Shown here: piece by piece, positions 8,381 to 16,941 of the stretch
How positions within the stretch are numbered: position 1 is the stretch's first letter
Layout of the letters: every line of letters begins with the position of its first letter
Assembly (NCBI GenBank): GCA_963775395.1
Contig: CAVZIX010000004.1
Coordinates: forward strand, 246,722 to 310,721
Reading direction: 5' to 3'
DNA length: 64,000 nucleotides
From: JAIBJN01 sp963775395
GTDB lineage: Bacteria; Actinomycetota; Thermoleophilia; Gaiellales; Gaiellaceae
Made by a program: the position numbers and the translations under genes
Notes under the pieces: model-generated
What the model was told of the DNA's origin: nothing
The model's database searches: none
What the model saw: only the letters and a program-made list of their open reading frames with translations

Positions 8381-9330
8381 GCGAGAGCCCGTCGACACAG
8401 GCCGAGGAGTTGAAGCTCAGGGAGCGCCTGGCGAAGCTTCGCGACCTGCCGCTGCTGCGCGGTGTCGGGGTCTCGGGCGAGATGGCTCGCCTCAAACGGC
8501 AGCTCGACCGGATGGCCGAGGAGGAGCCGAGCGAGGACGAGGTCTGGCGCTCCGTCGAGCTCGCCCGACACCAGGAGCGGCCGTACACGCTCGACTACAT
8601 CGAGCGGATATGCGACGACTTCGTCGAGCTGCACGGCGACCGCGCCTTCGCGGACGACCCCGCGATCGTCGCGGGGCTCGCCCGCTTCGACGGCCGCACG
8701 GTCGTCCTCGTCGGGCACCAGAAGGGCCGCGACATCCGCGAGCGCACGCACCGGAACTTCGGCATGACGTACCCGGAGGGGTACCGCAAGGCCATGCGCG
8801 CGATGGAGCTGGCCGACCGCCATCGCTTTCCCGTGGTCACGCTTGTGGACACACCGGGCGCGTATCCGGGTGTCACGGCCGAGCAGCACGGGCAGGGAGG
8901 CTGGATCGCCCGCTGCCAGCTCCTCATGGCACGCCTCGGGGTTCCGACCGTTGCCTGCGTGATCGGGGAGGGCGGCTCGGGCGGCGCGGTTGCGATCGCG
9001 CTTGCTGACCGCGTGCTCATGCAGGAGAACGCGATCTACTCCGTCATCTCGCCCGAGGGCTGCGCGGCCATCCTCTGGCGTGACGCCGGCGAGGCCAAGA
9101 AGGCCGCTGCCGCGTTCAAGCCGGACGCCGTCCACTGTCAGGAGCTCGGCGTGGTGGACGGCATCGTCCCCGAGCCGGCCGGCGGCGCCCACACGGACCA
9201 CGACGAGGCGGCACGGTTGCTCGCGGAGGCCCTCAAGGCCTCGCTGGCCGAGACCGAGCCCCTCGATCACGACGAGCGGCGACGCCTGAGACGGCGCCGT
9301 TTCCGGATGATGGGCCTCTACCTCGAGTAG
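8377..9330 (+). CDS. accA: Acetyl-CoA carboxylase carboxyltransferase subunit alpha
   Basis: Partner of AccD in the carboxyltransferase. The 317-residue product has the AccA signatures RPYTLDYIERI, FVELHGDRAFADDPAIV, GRDIRERTHRNFGM, TLVDTPGAYPGVTAEQ and GEGGSGGAVAIALAD. Start is the GTG at 8377 that overlaps the accD stop. The gene ends the forward fab/acc run; about 75 bases downstream lies a GC-rich hairpin. The biotin carrier and biotin carboxylase genes must be elsewhere. Confidence 0.95.
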   Translation: MSESPSTQAEELKLRERLAKLRDLPLLRGVGVSGEMARLKRQLDRMAEEEPSEDEVWRSVELARHQERPYTLDYIERICDDFVELHGDRAFADDPAIVAGLARFDGRTVVLVGHQKGRDIRERTHRNFGMTYPEGYRKAMRAMELADRHRFPVVTLVDTPGAYPGVTAEQHGQGGWIARCQLLMARLGVPTVACVIGEGGSGGAVAIALADRVLMQENAIYSVISPEGCAAILWRDAGEAKKAAAAFKPDAVHCQELGVVDGIVPEPAGGAHTDHDEAARLLAEALKASLAETEPLDHDERRRLRRRRFRMMGLYLE

Positions 9331-9403
9331 AGGGTCGGACCGTCGCAATCCACAGCGTCCACAGGGTTATCCCCGTGCCCTGTGATCCCTTGTCCAAAGG
9401 CAA

Positions 9404-9427
9404 GGGGCCGGTACGAAGACCGGCCCC
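9404..9427 (+). terminator. GC-rich hairpin after accA, possible terminator
   Basis: GGGGCCGGT at 9404-9412 pairs with ACCGGCCCC at 9419-9427 around a 6-base loop. No T tract follows, so if it ends transcription it does so without the classical U run. A weaker inverted repeat, CACAGGG/CCCTGTG, lies upstream at 9360-9384. The rest of the 209-base gap to ligD shows no reading frame I would support. Confidence 0.5.
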
Positions 9428-9539
9428 CCGTGTTAGCCAACCCCCCGGTCGGCGATCGAAGAGGATGCCTCTTGATACCCGGCCGTCGACGGTCCAAACC
9501 TTGCGCGTGAAAATTCGCTGGGCAGGCATGCTGTAGGCC

Positions 9540-11858
9540 GTGGCGCGGCTACGGGAGTACGAGCGCAAGCGGTCGAAGGGAGCGACGCCGGAGCCGTTCG
9601 GCGCGGACGGCGGCTCGTCGGACAAGCCGATCTTCGTCGTCCAGCGCCACGACGCGCGGCGCCTCCACTACGACTTCCGGCTGGAGCGTGACGGTGCGCT
9701 CGCGAGCTGGGCCGTCCCCAAGGGCGTGCCGCTCGAGCCCGGCCAGCGGCACCTCGCCGTCCACGTCGAGGACCACCCGCTCGAGTACGCGACATTCGCC
9801 GGGGAGATCCCGGCCGGGCAGTACGGAGCGGGGACCGTCGAGATCTGGGACACGGGCACCTACGAGCTCCTCGAGGAGAAGCGCGACGGCGGCCTGACGG
9901 TCCGGCTCGACGGCGAGCGTCTCAAGGGCGTCTGGACGCTCGTGCCGGCAAAGCTCGACGGGAACGAGAAGAACTGGCTCCTGCTCCGCAAGCAGGACGA
10001 AGCCGCACCCAGGCCGGGTAAGCGCGGGGCCGAGTACGTGCCCATGCTGGCGACCCTGGCGGAGGACGTGCCCGCCGGCGCCGGGTGGTCCCACGAGGTG
10101 AAGTGGGACGGCTACCGGGCAGTCGCGCGGGTCGCGGGCGGCGATGCGACCCTCACGAGCCGAAGGGGGCTCGACATGACCGAGCGCTTCAAGATTGTGG
10201 CCCGGGCCCTCGAGCGCGCGGTCCGCACGCCGGACGTCGTCCTCGACGGCGAGGTCTGCGCGCTCGACGACGAGGGACGCGCGAGTTTCTCGGTCATGCA
10301 GCAGGGCAAGGGCCCGCTCGTCCTCTACCTCTTCGACGTGCTCGAGATCGACGGCGAGCCCGTCGTCGACCTCCCGCTCCGCGAGCGGCGCGAGCGGCTC
10401 GAGGAGGTCGTCGACTTCAAGGAGGCGATCAGGCTCTCGCAGGCCTTCGACGACGGCGATGCGCTCTTCGAGGCCGCGAAGGAGCAGGGTCTGGAGGGGA
10501 TCGTCTCCAAGAAGGTCGAGTCGAGATACCAACCGGGGAAGCGAACCCGCGACTGGCTCAAGGTGAAGGCGACCGGCCGGCAGGAGTTCCTCGTCGCCGG
10601 CTACACCAAGGGGCAGGGCCGGCGGGCGGGCCGCTTCGGCTCGCTCGTGCTCGCCGTCCGCAAGGGCAAGGAGCTCGAGTACGTCGGCAACGTCGGCAGC
10701 GGGTTCACCGAGGACGAGATCGACCGGCTGCTGGCGAAGCTCCGGCCGCTCGAGCGCGACACCCCGCCCTTCCGCGAGGTGCCGAAGATCCCGAGGGTGC
10801 GCAAAGGCGACATCGAGTGGGTCGAGCCCAGGCTGGTGGCCGAGGTGAAGTTCGCCGAGTGGACACACGACGGGCGCCTGCGGGCGCCCGTGTACCAGGG
10901 GCTCCGCGAGGACAAGGAGGCGACCGAGGTGCAACGCGAGGAACCGCTCGCCAACGAGATCCGCAAGGGCAAGCGCACGCTGAAGCTCTCGAACCTCGAC
11001 AAGGTCTTCTGGCCGGACGAAGGGATCACGAAGGGCGATCTGATCGCCTACTACCGCGAGGTGGCGCCGGTGCTCGTCCCGCACCTCCGCGACCGGCCGT
11101 TCACGATGAAGCGCTATCCCGACGGCTGGCAGGGCAAGCACTTCTTCCAGAAGGACGCGCCTTCACACATGCCGGACTGGATCCCGACGTTCTCGTACCG
11201 CTCGACGTCACGACAGACGCGCGAGAAGCGAACGCTTCGCTACCCACTTGTCAACGACGAGCTCGCGCTCCTCTGGATGGCGAACATGGGCTGCATCGAC
11301 ATGAACACCTGGTACTCGCGGGCCGACAAGCCCGAGCGGCCCGACTGGGTGCTCTTCGACCTCGATCCTTCGCCCGACGTCGGGTTCCCCGAGGTCGTGC
11401 GCGTGGCCCTGCTCGTCAAGGACGTGCTCGACGCGCTCGGCCTCGTCGGGCTCCCCAAGACGAGCGGCTCGGACGGCTTCCACGTGCTCGTGCCGATCCA
11501 GCGGCGTCACACCTACGGGCAGACGCGCGAGTTCGCCGAGATCGTCGCCGGGACCCTTGCCCGCCTGCATCCGCGCTTGGTGACGACCGAGTGGGCGAAG
11601 GCGAAGCGCCGCGGCGTGCTCATCGACTCCAACCAGAACGGCGAGGGAAAGACGATCGCGTCCGTCTACTCGGTGCGCCCGAACGCCGGCGCCCCGGTGT
11701 CGACGCCGCTCCGCTGGGAGGAGGTCACCGAGGACCTCGACCCGGCGTCCTTCACGATGGAGGTCGTCCTCGGCCGGGTCGAGCGCGACGGCGATCTCTT
11801 CGCGGACGTGCTCGAGCTGAACCAGGCGCTCGGGCCGGCTCTTCGCGACCTCAGGTGA
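9540..11858 (+). CDS. ligD: Multifunctional non-homologous end-joining DNA ligase LigD
   Basis: Repairs double-strand breaks with Ku. Domain order in the 772 residues is 3'-phosphoesterase (about 30-150, QRHDARRLHYDFRLE), ATP-dependent ligase (about 165-450, nucleotidyl-acceptor Lys188 in EVKWDGYRA, EGIVSKK, OB-fold to VGSGFTEDE) and primase-polymerase (about 478-772, LSNLDKVFWPDEG, metal-binding Asp607 and Asp609 in FDLDPS, TSGSDGFHV). This PE-LIG-POL order matches the Pseudomonas-type protein, unlike the POL-PE-LIG order of mycobacteria. The GTG at 9540 is the start. No ku gene is adjacent, which is unusual but not rare. It converges on the GNAT gene with an 8-base overlap. Confidence 0.95.
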   Translation: MARLREYERKRSKGATPEPFGADGGSSDKPIFVVQRHDARRLHYDFRLERDGALASWAVPKGVPLEPGQRHLAVHVEDHPLEYATFAGEIPAGQYGAGTVEIWDTGTYELLEEKRDGGLTVRLDGERLKGVWTLVPAKLDGNEKNWLLLRKQDEAAPRPGKRGAEYVPMLATLAEDVPAGAGWSHEVKWDGYRAVARVAGGDATLTSRRGLDMTERFKIVARALERAVRTPDVVLDGEVCALDDEGRASFSVMQQGKGPLVLYLFDVLEIDGEPVVDLPLRERRERLEEVVDFKEAIRLSQAFDDGDALFEAAKEQGLEGIVSKKVESRYQPGKRTRDWLKVKATGRQEFLVAGYTKGQGRRAGRFGSLVLAVRKGKELEYVGNVGSGFTEDEIDRLLAKLRPLERDTPPFREVPKIPRVRKGDIEWVEPRLVAEVKFAEWTHDGRLRAPVYQGLREDKEATEVQREEPLANEIRKGKRTLKLSNLDKVFWPDEGITKGDLIAYYREVAPVLVPHLRDRPFTMKRYPDGWQGKHFFQKDAPSHMPDWIPTFSYRSTSRQTREKRTLRYPLVNDELALLWMANMGCIDMNTWYSRADKPERPDWVLFDLDPSPDVGFPEVVRVALLVKDVLDALGLVGLPKTSGSDGFHVLVPIQRRHTYGQTREFAEIVAGTLARLHPRLVTTEWAKAKRRGVLIDSNQNGEGKTIASVYSVRPNAGAPVSTPLRWEEVTEDLDPASFTMEVVLGRVERDGDLFADVLELNQALGPALRDLR

Positions 11859-12645
11859 GGCTCGCCGCGGATGGAGCCGGCTTCCTGAGGAAGGACCACG
11901 TGTGGCCGATCGTCTCGAAGCCGAGCTTCGTGTAGAGCTCCCTCGGCCAGTTCTCGTCGTTGGCGACCAGGAAGACGAAGTCGTGGCCGGAGGCAAGGGC
12001 CTCCTCGACGGCGCGCAGCACGACGGCGCTCGCCAGCCCACGGCCGCGGTAGTCCGCGGAAGTGGCGACGTCCTCGATCTGGGCGGTCCTGCCGTCCGAG
12101 TAGAGGTCGGTCGCGCTCACGACCGCACCGTCCAGACGCACGGCGAAGTGCCGCGCGGCGCCCACCTCGCTCCAGAGCAGGTTCGCGTCGAGGACCATCT
12201 CGACCGTCTCGTCGTTCTCGGCCCACGGCTCCGTGTGCGCGATCCCGCGGCGGAAGGAGCGCAAATCCCCGGCGGACACCTCGTCGACCGAGACTGGGTC
12301 GGCCGTCCGCTCTCCCGGGCCGCGGTAGGCCATGAACACCAACCGGTCGGCTTCCCATCCCAGGCGCGTGAGGAAGGGCTTGCAAGAGGCGCCGACCTCG
12401 TCGTCGAGCGCGTCGACACGGCGATGAGCGAGGCCGGCGTCCGTGTGCAGGAGCTCAGCGTCCGAGGCGATCTCGCCAGGGTCCACCTCGCCCCGGGCCT
12501 CGACACACACGGCGTTGAGGTCCCAGACCCGCGGGTACTTCGAGTTGAAGTACGCATGGCCGAAGCGGAAGGGGATGACGCGCTCGGCGCAACGCGTTCG
12601 CATCGCGGTCTCGAACGCGACCGCTCGCTCGAAGTCGGAGGACAA
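11851..12645 (-). CDS. GNAT-family N-acetyltransferase
   Basis: The C-terminal half is a GNAT domain, with the acetyl-CoA loop in DYRGRGLASAVVLRAVEEAL and the terminal strand LYTKLGFETIGHTWSFLRKP. The N-terminal half (PFRFGHAYFNSKYPRVWDLN) resembles the degenerate GNAT-like lobe of tandem two-lobe acetyltransferases. I begin at the TTG at 12645, giving MSSDFERAVAFETAMR, because the residues before the first ATG at 12603 look conserved in character. An AGGAGG sits just upstream but only about 1-2 bases away, so the start is uncertain. The substrate is unknown. Confidence 0.8.
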   Translation of the reverse strand: MSSDFERAVAFETAMRTRCAERVIPFRFGHAYFNSKYPRVWDLNAVCVEARGEVDPGEIASDAELLHTDAGLAHRRVDALDDEVGASCKPFLTRLGWEADRLVFMAYRGPGERTADPVSVDEVSAGDLRSFRRGIAHTEPWAENDETVEMVLDANLLWSEVGAARHFAVRLDGAVVSATDLYSDGRTAQIEDVATSADYRGRGLASAVVLRAVEEALASGHDFVFLVANDENWPRELYTKLGFETIGHTWSFLRKPAPSAASLT

Positions 12646-12650
12646 GCCTC

Positions 12651-14061
12651 CTAGACTGCCACGCCGAGGACGAGCGCGTCTCGTGCGAGCACACGCTCGA
12701 GGGCTGCAACGCAGCCGGGGTCGAAGGCAGAGCCGGTCTGCTCGCGGAGCAGTCCGATGGCCTTGTCGTGCGTCCACGCATCGCGGTAGACGCGGACGGA
12801 GAGGAGCGCGTCGTACACGTCGCAGACGGTGAGGATGCGCGTCTCCAGGTCGAGGTCGAGCGCCGTGCGGCCGTTCGGGTAGCCGGCGCCGTCGAGGCGC
12901 TCGTGGTGGTCGAGCACGAGCCGGCGGACGAGGTCGGAGAAGCCGCCGAGCTCGCCGAGGAGCTTGTTGCCCCACTCGGGATGCCGCTTGATGACCGCGA
13001 ACTCATCCTCGTCGAGCGAGCCGGGCTTCTTGAGGATCTCGTCGGGGACGGAAAGCTTGCCGATGTCGTGCAGCAGGCCGCCGGTGGCGAGGGACCGCAG
13101 GCGGTTCGCCGACAACCCGAGCTCCTCTCCCACGAGCACGGCGCGAAGGGCGACGCGGCGCGTGTGCCCCTCGGTGTACGCGTCCTTCTCGGCAAGCCTG
13201 AGCGTCAGGGCGCGGACGCGTGCGCCGAGGAATGCCTGCTCTGCCTGGACGAGCTCGCCCGCGCGGGGCCCGCCCGTCAGCGAGCGCGAGGGCTGTGCGC
13301 GGCTCAGGTCGACGGCCACCGGGATCCCGACGAGGGCGATGCCGACGAGCTCGAAGCCGTGGCCGAGCCACCAGCCGAGCTGCATGTAGTCGAGGACGAG
13401 CGCCGCGATCGAGCGCGGTGGCGAGGAACGAGAGCCCGAGCACGACCAGGAGGTCGGAGCGGCGGCGGGTGAGGAGGTAGGTGTTGATCGCCCGCACGCC
13501 GAGGAAGGCGTAGAGGAGGAGGCCGACCGCGAGCAGGCCGAGCGCGAGCGGGCTGCCGGCCTCGGGGACATCCGGTACGACGCTCGGGACGAGCATGCCG
13601 ACGGCGCCCAGGATCGCGATCGCGACGATGAGGATCACCTGGAGGACGACGAGTCGGTTCACGCTCTGCGGCTCCGTCACGGTCGGGAAGCGCGGCGAGC
13701 CGAGGACGATGGCACCGAGCAGCAGCGTCGCGCCGCCGGTGAACGCGCCGAGCCCGCCTTCGTACCCCATGATCACGCCGGGGGTGGCGAGGCCGTGGAG
13801 CGCGAGCAGCGCGGCCATGACGGAGAAGGCCGTGCCGACGAGAACGGTGCGCGCGTCCTTGCGCCGCCAGCCCACGATCGTCAGCGTGAGCGCCGCGGCC
13901 GTGGCGAGAAGGGAGCCGAAGCCGACGCCCCAGAAATGGATGCCGCTCCCCGGGTGTGCCTCGTTCCTGCCGACGAGGAGCAGGACGGCAGCGGGGAGGG
14001 CGACACCGGCCGCACAAACTCCAAGTGCGGACGCTGTCTGCCGCCTCAACATCGTGCGCAT
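12651..14061 (-). pseudogene. Membrane-anchored HD-GYP phosphodiesterase, interrupted by a frame break
   Basis: Read from the ATG at 14059-14061, one frame encodes about seven hydrophobic segments up to VVLGLSFLATAL. A second frame, offset by one base from about 13405-13425, continues with IAALVLDYMQLGWWLG, another membrane segment and a complete HD-GYP domain: LLHDIGKLSVPDEIL and HHERLDGAGYPNGR. The two parts join into one sensible protein of about 470 residues with eight membrane helices, hydrolysing cyclic di-GMP (family knowledge). One extra base near 13415 accounts for the break. Both halves look well conserved, so a sequencing or assembly error is as likely as a real mutation. Confidence 0.8.
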
Positions 14062-14199
14062 GGAGGCTCTATCGGCCGGAGTGGCCGTTGGGTTAACGGT
14101 CAAGCACGGGCTTGACGGAGAACGAGTTTTCTCATTGACACCCCTTTCGGGTTGGTAGAGACTTGCGTCAATTCGACGCCCCAGGGCAGGAGGGGAACG

Positions 14200-14953
14200 A
14201 CGAAGCCGTCTCGATCCTCTTGGGTGGTCCTTGCCGTGGTCGCTCAGACCGGGACAGATCCGGCGCGGACCGGGGGCTGCGACTAACCGTCTCTCCGCGG
14301 TCCGGGACGAGAGGGAAAGGAGAAGCGCCAGGTCGAGACTGGAATACGGGCGGCAACAACCGCGCGATCCAGTACGTCGTGGACGGGCTCAAGATCCAGG
14401 GATGCGGGCCCGGCCTCGTTGTCGCCGGGGCGGCGATCATCGCCGCTGCGGACGCGCTCGGTGGCGAGGACACTTGCACTCTCTGGGCTGGCTTCTCCCG
14501 CCGCGGGCTCGGCTTCAGCGCCGTTCAGGGGACGACGAACCGGGACGACAACTTGGAGGCGTACGACACGATCCCGCCTGCCGCGAGGGCTTCACCGCCG
14601 GAGCGGACGCGCCGTACGGGTCGTTGAACAGCGAGCGTGCCGGCGACGTCGTCACCCTGAAGTTCAGGGCGCCGCCGCAGTACGACCGGGACAACATCCT
14701 CGCGGGGCCGGTCTTCTCCCGTGAGGTGAACTGCTCGGACTTGCGTGTCCCGAGCGAGACTCCCGGGTTCATCACTCCGCGCGAGCGTCCGCTTCCGACT
14801 CGCGCGCAGGGAACCACCAAGCTGACCCAGCTCGGCGGCGGACAGTTCCGCTACCGCTGGCAGACGGAGGTCAGCTGGATGGACACGTGCCGCGAGTTCG
14901 TCCTCACGCGCGAGGACCGCGTGCAGCACCGCGCCTTCTTCAGCTTCCCCTAG
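14200..14953 (+). pseudogene. Remnant of a secreted M36 (fungalysin-type) metalloprotease
   Basis: From about 14330 one frame reads GGNNRAIQYVVDGLKIQGC, then LWAGFSRRGLGFSAVQG and EAYDTIPPA, the helical C-terminal end of M36 peptidases. Near 14575-14582 the sense passes to another frame, ACREGFTAGADAPYGSLN, ending in YRWQTEVSWMDTCREFVLT, a PxKF-like sandwich often appended to secreted proteins. The HExxH catalytic part is absent. At 14190 an AGGAGG is followed by an ACG and a signal-peptide-like stretch (KPSRSSWVVLAVVA), possibly the original start with a changed codon and a large internal deletion. I judge it non-functional. Confidence 0.7.
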
Positions 14954-16260
14954 GACAGGTCAGGGGGAGCGCCCGGCGACGGGCGCTCCCCATCCTGCTC
15001 CCCGAGCGGGACGGGCTGTCCGAGCATCGAGAGCTCGGCGATGTCGCGGCGGAAGAAGAGGCCGACCGTCCAGTCGGCGACAACGCGGAGCTTGCGGGAG
15101 ACGAGCGGCAACTGGAACAGGTGGTACGTGCGGGTGATGAACCAGCCGAGGAAGCCACTGAAGTGCAGTCCGAGGACGTCGGCGATGCCCTTGTAGCGTC
15201 CGAGCGTCGCCACCTGGCCGAGCATGCGGTAGCGGTACGGCTTCCGCTCGCCGCGTAGGTTCTTGGCGAGCCGCCGGGCCTGGCGGAGGGCGTGCTGGCA
15301 GGTGGGCGGGTCGAACTGGCCGGGCGTCGCCTCGTTGGGGACGCGGGCGTTGTCGCCGAGCGCCCAGACGTTCTCGCGCCCCTCGACGAGCAGCGTCGGG
15401 CCGACGACGACCCGCCCGCGCTCGTCCAGCGGGAGGCCGAGGCGCCCGAGCTGGGGGGAAGCCTTCACGCCGGCCGTCCAGACGACCGTGTGGCTCTCGA
15501 GCCTTGTCCCGTCGGAGAGGACGCAGCCGTCGGCGTCCACGGAGTCGAGCGTGGTCGAGATGCGGATGTCGACGCCGCGGCTGGCCAGCTTACGCGCTGC
15601 GTATTCCCCGAGCCTCCGCGGGATCTCCGGGAGGATCTTCGGCGCCGCGTCGACGAGCACCCAGCGCTGGGGTCGCTCGCGCAGGGTCGGGTAGTGGCGC
15701 AGGGCGTCCCGGACGAGGTCGGAGAGCTCCGCCAGCGCCTCCACGCCGGCGTAGCCCGCGCCGATGAAGACGAAGGTCAGGTGGCGCTCCGATTGCTCGG
15801 GATGCGCGGCTGCGGCCTCCAGCTCGCGCAGGACGTGATTGCGCAGGTAGATGGCGTCCGCGAGGTTCCTGAAGCCGAGCGCGTGCTCGCTGAGGCCCGG
15901 AACGGGGAGCGCGCGTGCGATGGAGCCGAGCGCGACGACGAGCTGCTCGTAGGCGACGTCCACCTCACCGTCCTCGGTGACGACGTGGACCGTGCGAGCC
16001 TTCTCGTCGAGGCCGGTCGCCTTGCCCAGGAGGAGCTCGGCCTGGGGGCACATGAGACGGAGGGGGACGACGACGTGGCGTGGCTCGAGCGTGCCGGAGG
16101 CCGCTTCCGGGAGCAACGGCGTGTAGAGCATGAAGTTCTCGGGGCTAACGATGGTCGCCCCCGCGGAGCCGAGCAGGCGCCCGACGTAGCCGCCGGCGAA
16201 CCCGCCGCCGAGCACAAGCGTCCCACCGCGCGCGGCGCGAGCGTTCACCGCGGCAGTCAT
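14950..16260 (-). CDS. ndh: Type II NADH dehydrogenase / FAD-dependent oxidoreductase
   Basis: A 436-residue single-subunit NADH:quinone oxidoreductase candidate. The FAD motif LVLGGGFAGGYVG is near residue 15, the NADH-binding motif FVFIGAGYAGVEALAEL is in the middle, and VWALGDNARV is the third FAD contact. The C-terminus LHFSGFLGWFITRTYHL then amphipathic helices is the membrane attachment seen in NDH-2. It would feed electrons to the quinone pool without pumping protons. The ATG at 16258-16260 gives MTAAVNARAARGGT. It starts only 12 bases from the divergent LOG-like gene and ends against the protease remnant. Confidence 0.88.
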   Translation of the reverse strand: MTAAVNARAARGGTLVLGGGFAGGYVGRLLGSAGATIVSPENFMLYTPLLPEAASGTLEPRHVVVPLRLMCPQAELLLGKATGLDEKARTVHVVTEDGEVDVAYEQLVVALGSIARALPVPGLSEHALGFRNLADAIYLRNHVLRELEAAAAHPEQSERHLTFVFIGAGYAGVEALAELSDLVRDALRHYPTLRERPQRWVLVDAAPKILPEIPRRLGEYAARKLASRGVDIRISTTLDSVDADGCVLSDGTRLESHTVVWTAGVKASPQLGRLGLPLDERGRVVVGPTLLVEGRENVWALGDNARVPNEATPGQFDPPTCQHALRQARRLAKNLRGERKPYRYRMLGQVATLGRYKGIADVLGLHFSGFLGWFITRTYHLFQLPLVSRKLRVVADWTVGLFFRRDIAELSMLGQPVPLGEQDGERPSPGAPPDLS

Positions 16261-16272
16261 ATCATCGGAGGC

Positions 16273-16722
16273 GTGCAGATCGCGGTGATTGGAAGCGGCG
16301 CGGACTGGACTGCGCAGGCCGAAGAGGTCGGGCGCCTGCTCGCCGCGCGCGGCTGCGTCGTCGTCTGCGGCGGCCTCGGCGAGGTGATGGCGGCGGCGGC
16401 GCGGGGGGCGAAGGGAGCGGGCGGGACCACGGTCGGGATCCTTCCCGGGGAGAGCACGCACGACGCCAACCCGTGGATCGACTACGCCGTCGCCACCGGG
16501 ACCGGCCATGCACGAAACCTCGCAGTCGTGGCGTCGTGCGAGGCGGCGATCGCGGTCGGTGGCCGCTGGGGCACGGCCGCGGAGATCGCCTACGCACGCG
16601 TGCTCGGTCGCCCGGTCGTCGTCTTGGGCGACGGGCCCGGCGTCGAGGGCGACGGCATCGAGTGGGCGGAGACGCCGGCGGGGGCCGTGGAGCTCGTCCT
16701 CGACCTGGTAGGAATCCGGTAG
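16273..16722 (+). CDS. LOG/TIGR00725-like nucleotide-binding protein
   Basis: A 149-residue Rossmann-like protein with IAVIGSGADWTAQAEEVGRL, CGGLGEVMAAAARGAKGAGG and GGRWGTAAEIAYARVLGRPV. The last is the short-family variant of the PGGxGTxxE motif of lysine-decarboxylase-like (LOG) proteins. Family members include cytokinin-activating phosphoribohydrolases, but this short branch is uncharacterised, so no reaction is assigned. The start is the GTG at 16273 with CGGAGG just upstream. It is followed 2 bases later by the small DUF1272 gene. Confidence 0.82.
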   Translation: MQIAVIGSGADWTAQAEEVGRLLAARGCVVVCGGLGEVMAAAARGAKGAGGTTVGILPGESTHDANPWIDYAVATGTGHARNLAVVASCEAAIAVGGRWGTAAEIAYARVLGRPVVVLGDGPGVEGDGIEWAETPAGAVELVLDLVGIR

Positions 16723-16724
16723 GA

Positions 16725-16901
16725 ATGGCCCTCGAGATGCGCACCGAGTGCGAGCGCTGTGGTGCGGCCCTCACGGCCGACGGAAGAGCGCGGATTTGCA
16801 GCTATGAGTGCACGTTCTGCCCTTCGTGCGCCTCGGCGCTGGAGGAAATCTGTCCCAATTGCGGCGGCGAGCTGGTGCCCGCCCCGCGCCGGTTCGCCTA
16901 A
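16725..16901 (+). CDS. Small cysteine-rich DUF1272 protein
   Basis: A 58-residue zinc-finger-like protein: CERC near the N-terminus, then CSYECTFCPSCA and CPNCGGELVPAP. This spacing matches DUF1272, whose function is unknown. The ATG at 16725 overlaps the AGGA that follows the previous gene's stop. Probably co-transcribed with the LOG-like gene. Confidence 0.85.
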   Translation: MALEMRTECERCGAALTADGRARICSYECTFCPSCASALEEICPNCGGELVPAPRRFA

Positions 16902-16941
16902 AGGGTTCATCAGTCACTGCCGAAACCCGCATCACCTGACC

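Noticed and set aside
9340..9384. DnaA-box-like TTATCC and repeated TCCACA near accA end
   Set aside because: Only one partial box, no AT-rich unwinding region, no dnaA or dnaN nearby; not an origin.
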